Notes: a model not told the origin generated them from the sequence alone. A stretch of 64,000 bases of DNA from Isoperla grammatica (GCA_945910005.1 OX246743.1:47595137-47659136); one strand, 5' to 3'. Positions 1-12,117 are shown, counted from the first letter of the stretch. Numbers and translations are program-made.

Positions 1-3
1 TTC

Positions 4-31
4 TTCGTGGCCAATCAGCGATCGGTATTTG
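4..31. repeat. Short dispersed repeat with CCAAT core
   Basis: This 28-base stretch recurs with one mismatch at 22327-22354. Its core ggccaatcagcg recurs at about 18990-19003, and a related inverted form lies near 60309-60328. It is probably a fragment of a dispersed element. The CCAAT core could bind NF-Y, but no gene start is visible next to it. Confidence 0.5.
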
Positions 32-236
32 AAATCGGGGCTCGTCATTTGGTCACGATCAACCGTTTATAAAGAAGACATCTGTAAGGTTGTTCAGGTT
101 TAGGAGCAAGTAATGTTTGGGTAGTTGAGAGGGAATGTCCAAGGGTTACTTGTAGACAAATTAACGTTTGTTAGTAATGTCTTGATAAGGCTAAATAATC
201 TCGAATACCCCCTACTATGTGGTTTCGAAAACGTTT

Positions 237-390
237 GCCTCCCTCCCCTCTCTCTAAGCGTGTGCCTCCCTCCCCTCTCTCTAAGCGTGTGCCACCTTTG
301 GATGCGGGTTCGAATCCCGCATGAGGCATTGTTTCATCCACCCCTCATAGTCTCGAATAGCGCGACTGCAAGTAACAAGAAACGATTAGG
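237..390 (+). repeat. tRNA-derived SINE fragment with a tandem duplication
   Basis: A pyrimidine-rich block of about 27 bases ending taagcgtgtgcc is duplicated in tandem at 237-292. It is followed by a pol III B-box-like gggttcgaatcccgc (306-320) and then a tagtctcgaatagcg motif near 350. The same order, B box then a (c/g)gtctcga core, is seen in other SINE-like pieces in this window. No complete tRNA fold is visible, so I call it a SINE fragment and not a tRNA gene. Confidence 0.45.
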
Positions 391-611
391 CTAGACGAAC
401 GCTCGTCTGCGCTCGTAGACGGCGTCCCGACGTTTCGAGGAAATGAATATATTGCAGCGTCGTTGAAACGTCTGTCTGGCTTGCAGTCATAACAACCTTG
501 CGCATCGTTATCTCGTCTGTCTGTCGGTGTTGGCGATAACACCCAAGGCTGCATGACGGCGTCATGGGACGCATGACCGGGCGGGATCGAGACTTGGGCA
601 GCAGTTCACTT

Positions 612-682
612 CGGTAGCTGTAGCAGGTGGAGGAACCTATGTATAGGGTAGCTGTAGCAGGTGGAGGAACCTATATGTATAG
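612..682. repeat. Two-copy tandem duplication, 34-36 bp
   Basis: The block ggtagctgtagcaggtggag and its continuation to tatgtatag occurs twice head to tail. The flanks to about 1100 are AT-rich and show only short ccttagcctttcag reiterations at 805-860. No gene is seen. Confidence 0.7.
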
Positions 683-1099
683 TATGGCAATTAATACATC
701 TTATATTATATTCTACATTAGTGATTAGATTTTCTTAAAATCTTTCAATTTATAGTAATTAATTTTCGATTACGTTATTCCATCAATTCTTAGCGTTCCA
801 GTTTCAGCCAGCCTTAGCCTTTCAGCCTTAGCCTTTCAGCCAGCCTTAGCCTTTCACCCTTATAACCGTCCTTAATAGGGCTCAATAGTTAACAGTTATT
901 TGTGCATCGGTTATCAACACACTTTATCCCTCTGCATTCGTCCACGGTATTTGGGGCTGAACGCTGTAGTTCATGAACTGTTCGACATTTTTAAAAATGT
1001 GAAAGGTATCAAAGGCTTGTTCAAAAACAAAACCACAAGAGCTTTAACTATCAAAACTAAAGATACGAGATGAAAATTTCATTTTATCGAGCCATGTTG

Positions 1100-1215
1100 T
1101 GTAAATAGTTCTGCTCGCTAAGGTCTGGTGACGGGAGGCGAACCCTGGACCTCCCGAACACTGATGATATGCTAATCGTTCGTATCCGGCTTCCTTCGTG
1201 TGTTCGGTTCGGTCC
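1100..1215 (-). repeat. tRNA-like/SINE remnant, reverse orientation
   Basis: Read on the minus strand, 1129-1155 gives a T-arm-like hairpin around gggttcgcctcccg, with upstream sequence resembling a D arm. The match is partial and there is no clean acceptor stem. I treat it as a decayed tRNA-derived element. Confidence 0.35.
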
Positions 1216-1489
1216 CATTGTCCCGGCAGCAAAATGCATCGGTTGCGTGGGTACAGTCTGCATCACATGTCACGTGGTACAGTACAGTGTGCATCACATG
1301 TCGGCTTCCTCGTATTTCGTCTCGATTGTAGTGAAGACAAGACACGCTCAAGCCGCACTAAATACAACATACATAACGAGCGTTGGCTCGTCTACGGTCT
1401 TTAGGTTTCTTTGTTTTCCCAAGAAAACTCTATAGTTCCGAGTATTCCAGATGTTTTCTTCTTCCTGTGTCATTTTCTAGTCTGGGAAC

Positions 1490-1625
1490 GATGTAAGTGA
1501 ACGGTGTGAAGCCTTCGAGGCTCAACTCGGGTCTTTCGTGTCCTGATAATATGCGCGGCCTTTGATTCAGTGAACGCTGGTTCGAGTCTTGCTCGAGGCA
1601 AGGGTTCCAGTGACATTGTAGCAAA
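1490..1625 (+). repeat. tRNA-like/SINE remnant
   Basis: A B-box-like ggttcgagtcttgctcgag lies at about 1570-1590 in a stretch whose upstream part could be a degenerate A-box region. The sequence after it to 2385 is AT-rich and shows no gene. Confidence 0.35.
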
Positions 1626-2384
1626 TAGTTGCAATGCCGCTGATCAAAATTGAAAATGGAGATTTTGCTTGCAACAATTAGCTGAAATAATACATCCTAA
1701 CTTAAAAACATCATTAATTACATTTCTTAGCAGCTCGGTAGTGGTCTATAGTTTAGTTTGTGTCATCACAAATTAGCCAACACAAAAATGATCAGATGGA
1801 GATTGAACACAATAGGCTTGGTTTCAAAACTATTTCATTTGCGCTTGTGCAATGTACATTCTGTTGCAAATAAAGGCCTAATAATAATGTTAATTGTTGA
1901 TGCTTATAGTTAGTTATATCACGCCGCTCTTCTATGTGCTCCAGTCTCCGACCATTACGGCCTCCCACGCAGATATTGCTACTCACGCACTGAGAAGTGC
2001 GTCAACACGCAATACCCGCCCGCTACACTTTTATCACCCGTGCGAGCCCGTCTATTGCAATTAACGTCGTCCACATTTTAATATTAACAATGCCGTAACG
2101 ACCCCATAAACTAGTATTTATTTGGGAGAAGAAAAATAAACGCGAGGCTCCGGCCGGCGGATTTAAAAGCTACGTTCGTATTTTCGGGATTACTTCATGG
2201 TCGTGCGTTCAAAGTGGCGACGATGTTTTAGGGCAGCAGATCGCGTAGGCCTACTCGAGCTACCGTAGGTGATGTCTTTACGTCGTATAGCGTAGCTTCA
2301 CGCTGAAAACAATTACAGATATTGGAGGATTTTGTTCACTTTTATAGAACAATTGTGGTTAGCTAGTAGTTGGTGTGCATGCAG

Positions 2385-3322
2385 TCGAGTGTCAGCAGAG
2401 TGTCAGCAGAGCGTCAGCGCGATGGCCGCCGTAGGACGTGGCACGTCAGCAGAGTGTCAGCACGGGTGTCAGCGCGATGACCGCCGTAGGACGTGGCACG
2501 TCAGCAGAGTGTCAGCGCAATGACCGCCGTAGGACGTGGCACGTCAGGAGAGCGTCAGCAGAGTGTCAGCAGAGCGTCAGCGCGATGACCGCCGTAGGAC
2601 GTGGCACGTCAGCAGAGTGTCAGCACGGGTGTCAGCGCGATGACCGCCGTAGGACGTGGCACGTCAGCAGAGTGTCAGCGCAATGACCGCCGTAGGACGT
2701 GGCACGTCAGGAGAGCGTCAGCAGAGTGTCAGCAGAGCGTCAGCGCGATGGCCGCCGTAGGACGTGGCACGTCAGCAGAGTGTCAGCACGGGTGTCAGCG
2801 CGATGACCGCCGTAGGACGTGGCACGTCAGCATAGCGTCAGCGCAATGACCGCCGTAGGACGTGGCACGTCAGGAGAGCGTCAGCAGAGTGTCAGCAGAG
2901 TGTCAGCAGAGCGTCAGCGCGATGACCGCCGTAGGACGTGGCACGTCAGCAGAGTGTCAGCACGGGTGTCAGCGCGATGACCGCCGTAGGACGTGGCACG
3001 TCAGCAGAGCGTCAGCGCAATGACCGCCGTAGGACGTGGCACGTCAGGAGAGCGTCAGCAGAGTGTCAGCAGAGTGTCAGCGCGATGGCCGCCGTAGGAC
3101 GTGGCACGTCAGCAGAGTGTCAGCACGGGTGTCAGCGCGATGACCGCCGTAGGACGTGGCACGTCAGCAGAGCGTCAGCGCAATGACCGCCGTAGGACGT
3201 GGCACGTCAGGAGAGCGTCAGCAGAGTGTCAGCAGAGCGTCAGCGCGATGACCGCCGTAGGACGTGGCACGTCAGCAGAGTGTCAGCACGGGTGTCAGCG
3301 CGATGACCGCCGTAGGACGGGG
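2385..3322. repeat. Minisatellite with 163-bp higher-order unit
   Basis: The array is built from short blocks such as gtcagcagagtgtcagc and gaccgccgtaggacgtggca. These blocks form a higher-order unit of 163 bp, with equivalent points at 2438, 2601, 2764, 2938 and 3101. One unit is lengthened by 11 bp through an extra agagtgtcagc block. Each sub-block carries a near-palindrome, gacgtggcacgtc. Open frames run through the array because the blocks lack stops. They change frame with each unit (163 is not a multiple of 3), so they are not evidence for a gene. Confidence 0.95.
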
Positions 3323-4690
3323 GCCACATAGATTAAATGCATCATAGACTTGTATTTAATTAGTCTTGCCCGGTACATCTAGTCTTCACCGTCGTGCAGC
3401 GTGCAAGTGCACTCCATCACACGAGCGACAGGGTCTTGTGTTCGCCCCCGGCCCGGGTCGCGGCAATGTTGCGTGTGATTGGATGAGCCCAACTGAGCGA
3501 ATCCTTCCATTTAACTTGGTCGTCTTGGCAACGGTTACCGTGCGGTGGGATGTGACACTTGCGCGAATAATTTGTTGGGCCGACATGAAACGAGGTAAAG
3601 AAAAGAAAAAATAGTCTTGTAGCCACAATTTCGTTTCACGGCTTTGTGAATTTAGACAAATTCGTTTGAGATTAACGATTCGAAAAGTGGTTTATTCTGA
3701 GATGGGAGAACGAACGGCAAGAATTATAGCGGGAGGCGATACAAAGGAATTGTGTGACTGACTATAGTTATTAGTTAGGTTGGGGCAACATTACGGACAG
3801 TGTTCTATTACCAGGCGTGTTTTCTTATATGATCAACAGGTTGATACACATTGTGATGATTGCTTCTTTGCCGACTTTACAATACAGCAGATCAATAACC
3901 GTTTACTGGCCATCGCAGAGAGTATGGCTGAAATATTGTTTCTGAGGTTTCATATATTGTCATGACACATTCAGGCCCGGCCCTTGGGAGGACAATGTTT
4001 GGGGGGACGACTATTTCTGTAGCAGCCGGCATGGATTTTTATTAGGAATCTTGTTTTTTGTGGAAAATACCACGCATAAAACATTATTGATAAGCAACTT
4101 TGGATTTCCAATCGCTGTTCACGGGTCGACTGTGATTATTATTACGTAGATACCTTACTTGTATACTGTACTGAAGGACCGTCCGCTATGGCTCGTGGTG
4201 TTGGGCGCGGGGTCGTGGGTTCTTGTGCCGAACCACGCTCTTGTTTCTATCATTATCGTAGACAATTGTTGTATATGTACTCGTGCATGCAATAATATCG
4301 CAATAATACAGACGTACAGTAGTATACAAGACATCGAGTCGATTGCAAAGCTTCGCTCTCGCCGCGAGTACTTGTGAAACGGATTGCATCATGGGAGCGT
4401 GGTCACGTGCCAGGCGCATGTGCAGTGCGCGGTGCACCATGGGACCTTGGGATGTAATACGTTGCATGCAGCGCTCTATTCCATCGTTTCACTTTATCAT
4501 CGTATACGAATAAATTAATAGACACGTGAATATTTATAATGTTGTGTCTGGGACGGGAAACAAATGTAAAAGTAATTTTCCGAATGATAAAAGACCTCGT
4601 TCGCTGCAACATTAACATTACACGCAATACATCTATTAATCTACAAATTGCGGTGTTGTACACAAGGCCATTGCTAGTTGTCGGTGTGTT
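3323..4690. other. No gene recognised
   Basis: This is mixed-composition sequence between the minisatellite and a SINE fragment. Short open frames on both strands overlap one another, lack splice context and match nothing I recognise. Confidence 0.6.
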
Positions 4691-4800
4691 TGCATGACTG
4701 GTGACTGGCTACGAACCCAAGACGCTCGTGACGTAGTACCGGGGCTCCAGGTTCGAAGCCTGGTTTGGGTAGCTCGTCGGTATTTTTTTTTTTGTTTGTT
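4690..4800 (+). repeat. tRNA-derived SINE fragment
   Basis: A B box, ccaggttcgaagcctgg, at about 4747-4763 is followed by tttgggtagctcgtcggta and a T-rich run. The ggcttgggta-type segment after the B box also occurs in the SINE-like copies at 8.82, 31.6 and 33.75 kb. Confidence 0.5.
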
Positions 4801-5940
4801 TCTGCTTCCAGTACAGAAGGTCAAGGATTCGGACTGGGTTTTTCAGCGTCTGGTTTTGATTTGAATCCATTAGGCCTAATATGATACTGACATCACATCT
4901 AAACGGTGAGCTAGCAACGAGGCACAACACAATTGAAGGAAAAGTTTCACGATAAACTTGATGTCAATGTATGAGAAAACTCGCTTATTTTGGTAAAATG
5001 TATAATGTCCCCACTGAAAATAGATCTATTACCACTGAGTGAGTACACTCAATAAATACAGATAGATTAAAAATGTATTTAAATATCATCCTCAATATTT
5101 TACAAATCGTATTTGAAAAGCTTGTGAAATTACTGTGAAGGCAATCAATAAAATCTTGTCTTAAATGATTGATTCGTCAATGATCTTGTACTGTACTGAC
5201 CACAACTGACCATAACTGAACACAACTGAACGCACAATGGACACGTACGAATGTGACTCGATGCAAATTCCTTCCAACTGTTTATAATGTAATGTTATGT
5301 AATGTAATGTACTTTATTGATTAGCTTAACAGCTATTTTGGCATCCTACATACATTTATTTTTTCTCCACTATCCACTCCTTACATTTAATTTTAAACAA
5401 ACCAACACTATTAATTTACTTAATTTCTATTGGTAACAGATTATACTGTCTTAATACTAAATAAAAAATGAGGCCTACACCGAAATGGGTCGTGGTATCT
5501 GTCAACACTGCGCATGGATATAGCGAGGGTAGACAAAGACAATAATAAGCAGAAAGAAAGTATAATAGTACATGCAGACATGACGCATCGACCTTGTCAA
5601 TGCAGCTCACGATCAAACTTACTTAGGTGTATGTGTAGCCGATAAGTGTGGAAACTAATGCTATCGTCTAACCTTTAAATCAACTTGGCGCCCAAAGTGG
5701 GGGTTTTCGATACTATATGTTCGTTTGATTTGCTTACACCTTTCGTACCTTTTACACTGGACCCCATGAATATGATAGAGTGATACGACGTTAATTAAAG
5801 GCATCCAATGAATATTATTATTGTTGCTAGTAAGGGCATTGATGTGATGTGCTTGTCGTGTGTTGTTACATATACACAATACACCAACAAGGTGTTTGGT
5901 GTCCAGACTCGGAGCAATTAGTTGTTAATTATATACGAGC
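4801..5940. other. AT-rich stretch, no gene recognised
   Basis: Only minor features are visible: a short taatgtaatgt reiteration near 5285-5312 and cacaactgaac repeats near 5200-5230. No coding signal was recognised on either strand. Confidence 0.6.
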
Positions 5941-5996
5941 CTCGCCAGACTAGTCTGGTCCGCGAGAGAGAGAGAGTTGTTGCAACGGTAGCGATG

Positions 5997-6004
5997 TGAC
6001 GTCA
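5997..6004. promoter_or_regulatory. CRE-like palindrome TGACGTCA
   Basis: A perfect TGACGTCA site lies in a GC-rich stretch (5941-6140) just before the 73-bp minisatellite. A second ggtgacgtg follows at about 6014. CREB/ATF factors bind this octamer, but no transcription start is evident here and the match may be fortuitous. Confidence 0.3.
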
Positions 6005-6140
6005 CTTACCGCGGTGACGTGTTCCCTCTTTGCGACCTGTGACGTTGTTGGAGGGTTCGCAGGTAAACTAACACCTCGTTAGACGACGCACTCGTCGTCC
6101 CTCGTACGACAGGCAGAGCTGTTCTACCCCGGGCTCAGAC

Positions 6141-6999
6141 GAGCGGGTCTCACTCGCCAGGAGTAGACTACGTGCCGGCGATGGTTAGGAGGACGGCTGG
6201 GGGAAGGGACCGAGAGCGGGTCTCACTCGCCAGGAGTAGACTACGTGCCGGCGAAGGTTAGGAGGACGGCTGGGGGAAGGGACCGAGAGCGGGTCTCACT
6301 CGCCAGGAGTAGACTACGTGCCGGCGAAGGTTAGGAGGACGGCTGGGGGAAGGGACCGAGAGCGGGTCTCACTCGCCAGGAGTAGACTACGTGCCGGCGA
6401 AGGTTAGGAGGACGGCTGGGGGAAGGGACCGAGAGCGGGTCTCACTCGCCAGGAGTAGACTACGTGCCGGCGAAGGTTAGGAGGACGGCTGGGGGAAGGG
6501 ACCAAGAGCGGGCCTCACTCGCCAGGAGTAGACTACGTGCCGGCGAAGGTTAGGAGGACGGCTGGGGGAAGGGACCGAGAGCGGGTCTCACTCGCCAGGA
6601 GTAGGCTACGTGCCGGCGAAGGTTAGGAGGACGGCTGGGGGAAGGGACCGAAAGCGGGTCTCACTCGCCAGGAGTAGACTACGTGCCGGCGAAGGTTAGG
6701 AGGACGGCTGGGGGAAGGGACCGTGAGCGGGTCTCACTCGCCAGCAGTAGACTACGTGCCGGCGATGGTTAGGAGGACGGCTGGGGGAAGGGACCGAGAG
6801 CGGGCCTCACTCGCCAGGAGTAGACTACGTGCCGGCGAAGGTTAGGAGGACGGCTGGGGGAAGGGACCAAGAGCGGGCCTCACTCGCCAGGAGTAGACTA
6901 CGTGCCGGCGAAGGTTAGGAGGACGGCTGGGGGAAGGGACCGAGAGCGGGTCTCACTCGCCAGGAGTAGGCTACGTGCCGGCGAAGGTTAGGAGGACGG
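6141..6999. repeat. 73-bp minisatellite, about 11.8 copies
   Basis: The unit begins gagcgggtctcactcgccag and ends gggggaagggaccga. Successive starts at 6141 and 6214 give a 73-bp period. Copies are nearly identical, with scattered single-base variants (for example agtaggctacg for agtagactacg, and gggcctcac for gggtctcac). No conserved coding frame is expected, since 73 is not a multiple of 3. Confidence 0.97.
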
Positions 7000-7129
7000 C
7001 CGACGACCCTAAATTAAACCGTAGGTTTCAGTCGGCTAATTAATTCTGTCTGGCGAAGCCTTGTAAATGTCAGACGTTGTCTTGTCTCAAGTCTAGACCT
7101 CGCGAGTCGCGCACTTTGTTTGTTGAGAG

Positions 7130-7390
7130 AGCGCAAGTGCAGGTGCACATGCACCCGGGTGCACGGGGCAGGTGCAGTGCGCATGTACCCGGGTACACGG
7201 GGCAGGTGCGCTTGCACCCGGGTGCACGGGGCAGGTGCAGTGCGCATGTACCCGGGTACACGGGGCAGGTGCGCTTGTACCCGGGTACACGGGGCAGGTG
7301 CGCTTGCACCCGGGTGCACGGGGCAGGTGCAGTGCGCATGTACCCGGGTACACGGGGCAGGTGCGCTTGTACCCGGGTGCACCGAGCCCG
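7130..7390. repeat. GC-rich minisatellite of CCCGGG palindromes
   Basis: Eight CCCGGG sites sit inside gcacccgggtgc or gtacccgggtac palindromes, at spacings of 34, 29, 34, 29, 29, 34 and 29 bases. The spacer is a ggggcaggtgc block with or without an agtgcgcat extension. Several frames on both strands stay open only because of this composition. Confidence 0.95.
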
Positions 7391-7539
7391 TACGACGAGG
7401 ATGCTATTTAAAGAAGCCGACTTGGGGTGAAAACAGCGGGGTCGCAGGCGGGGTCTACTTTGGATTTCAGAAATGACAAAACTCGCACGATTTTAAAAAG
7501 GGATGACTGTAAATATAATCAAAACAAACGTTCACATGT

Positions 7540-7554
7540 CCCCCCCCCCCCCCC
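7540..7554. repeat. Poly-C run
   Basis: Fifteen consecutive C residues. A 17-C run lies at 7946-7962 and a 15-G run at 8642-8656. The region 7390-8050 otherwise shows no gene. Confidence 0.9.
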
Positions 7555-8056
7555 AAAGTACAGTTATTATACAAAGAAACATATAGCTCCGCGTTTCGGT
7601 CGCGTTTTTTCGTATGTAACTCAAGACATACAAACACACAAAAACAATGATGGAATTAGGACGAATAGGGAAGGCGAATAGAAAAAGGTACTATTATAAT
7701 AGTAAATTACTTGTTAGTCCTTAGTTAGTCCTTTAGTCTACTGTGCGTGAGATGAGCTTAGTGGACGGGGGCTAGTCTAGTATAGTGGGCCCGCGCACCA
7801 CGGGTTGCGTAGAGGATTCCTTCAGCCTAGAGACGTAATTTTATTTTGAATTTTGTTTTATTAGGATTTTGTTCCGAGACTTTTCTTTCGAGTAATCTTT
7901 TTTATGCGTGGGCGGGAGTCGGATTGTGCTCGCGCATGCGCCCAGCCCCCCCCCCCCCCCCCTCGCCCCCCCTCGCACATCTAAGCCGGCACTAACTTCT
8001 GGGTTTATTACAGTTAAACTTGACGAGTCTGCTCGTTTTTATCGTCAACACGCTTT

Positions 8057-8355
8057 TCGATTTCCAGTCACATCACCCTTGAAACTGCTTTCGTTCGTGA
8101 TCATTCCAATACGATACAGTCCAAGTTGTGCGCTTTCCAGTCACATCACCCTTGAAACTGCTTTCGTTCGTGATCACTCCAATACGATACAGTCCAAGTT
8201 CTGCGCTTTCCAATCACATCACACCCTTGACACTGCCTTCGTTCGTGATCACTCCAATACGATACAGTCCAAGTTGTGCGCTTTCCAGTCACATCACCCT
8301 TGAAACTGCCTTCGTTCGTGATCATTCCAATACGATTCAGTCCAAGTTCTTCGCT
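8057..8355. repeat. 73-76 bp tandem repeat, four copies
   Basis: The unit runs from tttccagtcacatcaccctt through cgttcgtgatcattccaata to cagtccaagtt. The third copy has a 3-base insertion. Its length and sequence are unrelated to the 73-bp array at 6.1 kb. Confidence 0.92.
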
Positions 8356-8764
8356 TGCATTAATGTAACCAGTTTTTTACTACATGAGACTGAAATCAAT
8401 TTGAAAGTGACAATAGTTAGTCGATTACAGATGGATATTGTCGCACAACATGGGTTGTAAATATCGAGTATACTCGTTATAGTCTTAGATACCAAGACTA
8501 GTTGCGTCTTAATTCACACTATGGATAAACAGAGGGAACAATTCAAATAAATTGTCTGGTAATAATTAAAACAATAAACTATGGTTGGTAACTCTAATGC
8601 TTGGAGATGGACTTAGATCCCTGGCTCAAGGTGGTAGGTAAGGGGGGGGGGGGGGGCTCCCCATGCATCGGGGCAAACTGTTATTTCAATCGCTATGTCT
8701 CCATAGATTCGCTTAAAAACTGCTGTTATCAACTCTAATGATGTGTAGGTTTACATACCGCAGA

Positions 8765-8935
8765 ACATCTCAGGGTCGGCGTTATACACGGCGGTCTAGT
8801 AATCAGGGTTCGTTCGACTCCCGGCTTGGGTAGGTTACTTGTTCGCCTTCAAAGTCACCCACTCATCGTCTCGATTAGCGTCTGTACCAAAGTATGAGAG
8901 GTAGATCCCAAACGTCAACATGAGCTATTAGAAAT
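8765..8935 (+). repeat. tRNA-derived SINE copy
   Basis: A B-box-like agggttcgttcgactcccgg (about 8805-8824) is followed by cttgggtaggttac and then by a body motif, catcgtctcgattagcg, and caaagtatgag. The same body (cgtctcgatta, then aaaatatgag) is found in the copies at 31.6 and 33.8 kb, so these appear to be one SINE family. Confidence 0.6.
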
Positions 8936-9026
8936 GTTTAAAAAGATCCGTGAGTAAGAAAGGGAGGCATGCTAAACGATGCAGGCCTCTCGACGTGTGT
9001 CTTCAGTCCTCCCCCAGGGCTAGCTG

Positions 9027-9028
9027 GC

Positions 9029-9080
<52 letters not shown>
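9027..9080. repeat. (CAGA)n microsatellite
   Basis: About 13 perfect copies of cagacaga-type tetranucleotides. Bases 9081-10120 show no gene. A gagagggatagagagtaggg reiteration lies at 10027-10075. Confidence 0.95.
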
Positions 9081-9081
<1 letters not shown>

Positions 9082-10119
9082 CTAGACGCCAAACAAACAT
9101 ATTCGTTGAGATCGCGTAGTCACAACATCAACAAAGTCGTTAGCTAGGTCGGCTTATAGATAGACTCGGGCGGTAGCAATATTTACTCAATCGAACTGTG
9201 CACTGTGAGTCTGTAAACGCAACGCTAGACAGACAGGTATTATTTCTTACGTTTCCGAGTAATGTCGGCGTTGACTATCATGTTTTGACTAGACTGCATC
9301 CGTGCATATTTCCTGCTATGACGTTCACCCTTCAGGCCGAGTGCTTCTGCTTACACAATAGCGTGGGTGGCATCGAGCATTCACTTTTATCAAAACTAAT
9401 TTCTTATTTTCTTTCTTACATTTTTCTTATATTCTGAAGTATATAAACAATTTGGAAAATAATCGTGGCTAAACATATAACGATGACAATCTCCAATGTT
9501 TTATAATAATATTTTTAAGATAGAATCTTCCGTTTTGTTGTGTTTTATTTTTATTTTTAGATCTGTTCTTCCCTGTATCTCTAAAACCATTCTTATTGTT
9601 TTATGTATAGTTATATCAACCCTAGCTAGGGTATAAATAAGGAGATGTTTTCATTATTTCAATATTATTGTGGTATCCAGTTTGGTTTTTCTGTTTCACT
9701 GTTGTGGGTTTTATTATGTCCATCGTATTCTGTTCATATCCACATTCTACCAACGCGCCCTTTAGTTGTTTATGTGTTGCTGCGGTTGATACAACTCTAC
9801 ACAAAACAATCAGAATTGTTTAACAGAAACAGAAAAGGCAGAACAAATCTAAAACAGAAGATTCTATCACAAAAATATATCATAATGAAACATTAGAATA
9901 CTATTCTGCGTATTCACGATTCTGTTGCAAACTGTTGTATAAATATGGAATATAAGAAAAACGTAAAACAAATTTGTTTTTGAGATATCGGAGATCTCAG
10001 TAAATATCAGCAGAGTGGTATTCGCGTGTAGAGAGGGATAGAGAGTAGGGAGGGATAGAGAGTAGGGAGGGATAGCCGTGTCTCTTCTTGCGTTAGAGCC
10101 CTCGCAGTTGATTGTTGCA

Positions 10120-10680
10120 TTGTCGTGCAAGATGGCGTTCGGCTAACGTACAACTTCGTTCACTTTCCTTGTGGTTTACACCGGCACAAATAATCATTTT
10201 CGTGAAGTTTATCGGGTGATATAGGTGGTAAGACACATTGGTCTTCTATTGGCAGCGAAAATGGACGTTCTGACGTCACGTGCATTATGTATGCCGTGGT
10301 TCTTACTGAAACTCACAGACATGTCGCAAATGCTTCTCTCACGTGTTTCCTCTGCCTGGAATCCTAGACACTGTTGTCTATCAGCCCCGCACACTTCCAA
10401 GAAACGCATCCCTTGACGTTGCCGCCATCTTGGAGAATGAATACGTCATCGTTCCTAGAACCCTGACCAAGACTGTGTCAGACTTGCATGTACGCGTCGC
10501 GACGACCCTCGCTGCATCAGAGCCAGCAGTGCGAGTGATTGACGACGCTAGACGACGAAGCGCGCGGTTATGAATGGAACGGCGGCTGGGTCGTCCGTTG
10601 ACGACGAGATTAGAGCAGAGCTCGAGGGGAGAGATTGGCTATTCCTCCTCGGAATGTCCTCCGCGATGAAATAACAGGAT
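10120..10680. promoter_or_regulatory. CpG-containing stretch with several promoter-type motifs
   Basis: Compared with its AT-rich flanks, this stretch has frequent CpG. It holds a YY1-like caagatggcg on the + strand at about 10128, an overlapping CRE/E-box tgacgtcacgtg at 10271-10282, and a YY1-like ccaagatggcggc on the minus strand at about 10419-10433. These motifs are typical of TATA-less promoters. I see no first exon that can be joined to the downstream gene, so this is only a candidate. Confidence 0.25.
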
Positions 10681-11640
10681 CATAAAACAGATAGCAGACT
10701 CTCGTTTCTATATATTCTCTCTATATATGAACGGAAATAAAAGTGAATGCGCGCTTCGTACTCGGCTGTTTGTCTAACACGTTCGTTTGTTTGGTGTAGG
10801 CTACACTCGGCAACGTTTGCAGTGTCGCGTGAACCAGCAAATTGCGTGTTTAGAATTAGAATTGCGTCTCTGGGCGAATTCAATTATTATTGAGATGGTG
10901 TCGTGTTATGAACACTCGTGAAGACATAGATCGTACGAATGTCGCATTGTCCGAGGGTTTTTGAGCGCGAACAGTGCTGGACTATATCGATGGATCGAAG
11001 AGTTTCGAAGAAAAGGCTCCAATTTAGACGCGGACAATGGGTTGTTTTACGGTAAATCGCTCTTTTCGCGTCTCTCTCCGAATCTCAATGATATATACAG
11101 GAACGTGACTTTGTATAAGTGTTCTGAATTCAGATTCTCTCGCCAATAACCAATTATAATAGTGAACGGATTCATTCATTTGTCGCGAGGGGAGAGAGGC
11201 GTGATCCTATTTGCATTCCTGATGATGACGTAGGCAGAGTTTTGCTTCAGGGGTGACCAGCGTCTCACACTTTCTAGTGGAGGTTTGTATATCCCTTGCA
11301 ACACGTGAAATATGGTTTCATGGCGGCTCTGCTTTCCATTCTGAACAAACAACATTTCGCGATGTTTGCTATAGTTTAGGTGCAGCGACTCTTTAATTCC
11401 TCCTACACCAAACTTTGAAACTAATAACGCAAACACAGTTTACAGTCTCTTAGCTATACACTATGTACTTGCGCGACGTACTTAGCACCTTAGAACTTAG
11501 CTTAGACGGTCGCATGTATAATATAAGTAGACTGAGATATCGACTACATATAGAGTATCCGCCGCATGCTATGTCCACAAGACTGGCGATGTTTCTATGC
11601 ACAGTACTGTGTGTTTAGGAAGTCAGCATCCCTGGCAGAT
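10681..11640. other. No gene recognised
   Basis: Mixed sequence with short overlapping open frames and no motif that I can assign. Confidence 0.6.
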
Positions 11641-11700
11641 AAAACTAATTAGAACAGGTTGTATTATTATTAATTAAAACACTCGCGATTCGCGTAGACT

Positions 11701-11743
11701 GTTGCGTTGCGTTGCGTTGCGTTGCGTCGCGTTGCGTTGCGTG
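11701..11743. repeat. (GTTGC)n pentanucleotide repeat
   Basis: Tandem gttgc units with one gtcgc variant. The following bases to about 12110 hold no recognised gene. Confidence 0.9.
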
Positions 11744-12117
11744 GACGTACACACAACAAGGTTGTACCGGAAACTGTCTCTGAACGACAATAGTGGTGTT
11801 TGTATGTACCAGACATTCCCCAGTGCTAACAACCAAAGAAAAACAAATCTCGCTAAAGTGTCGGCAATGGTGTTTCCGCGGCTCGCCGGCCTGATCGCTA
11901 GTGTCGCCGTCCGTCCGTGGATAGTTCCGATGGAAGTCATGTCGCTTTTTCAAAAATAAATTTTAATTACGCGAGTCTGGTGAATGGAGTGAGGCCAGAC
12001 AGTACAGCACAGCGCATCACGCGTGCATCTGGTGCAATAATCGATAACCAATCATCGCGTGTTATGTATGGCAGTGCATTCTCCTGTCTACCCAAGGTTG
12101 TAGATTACATGTGCCCC

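Noticed and set aside
2332..3331. Repeated 60-82 codon frames in the 163-bp minisatellite
   Set aside because: The frame changes with every unit and there is no start context, domain or conservation signal.
6141..6999. Possible CRISPR array (regular direct repeats)
   Set aside because: The units are contiguous copies with no variable spacers, and the genome is animal, so this is a minisatellite.
7014..7476. Overlapping Cys/Pro/Gly-rich frames on both strands
   Set aside because: They are caused by the CCCGGG-rich array, which lacks stops in most frames.
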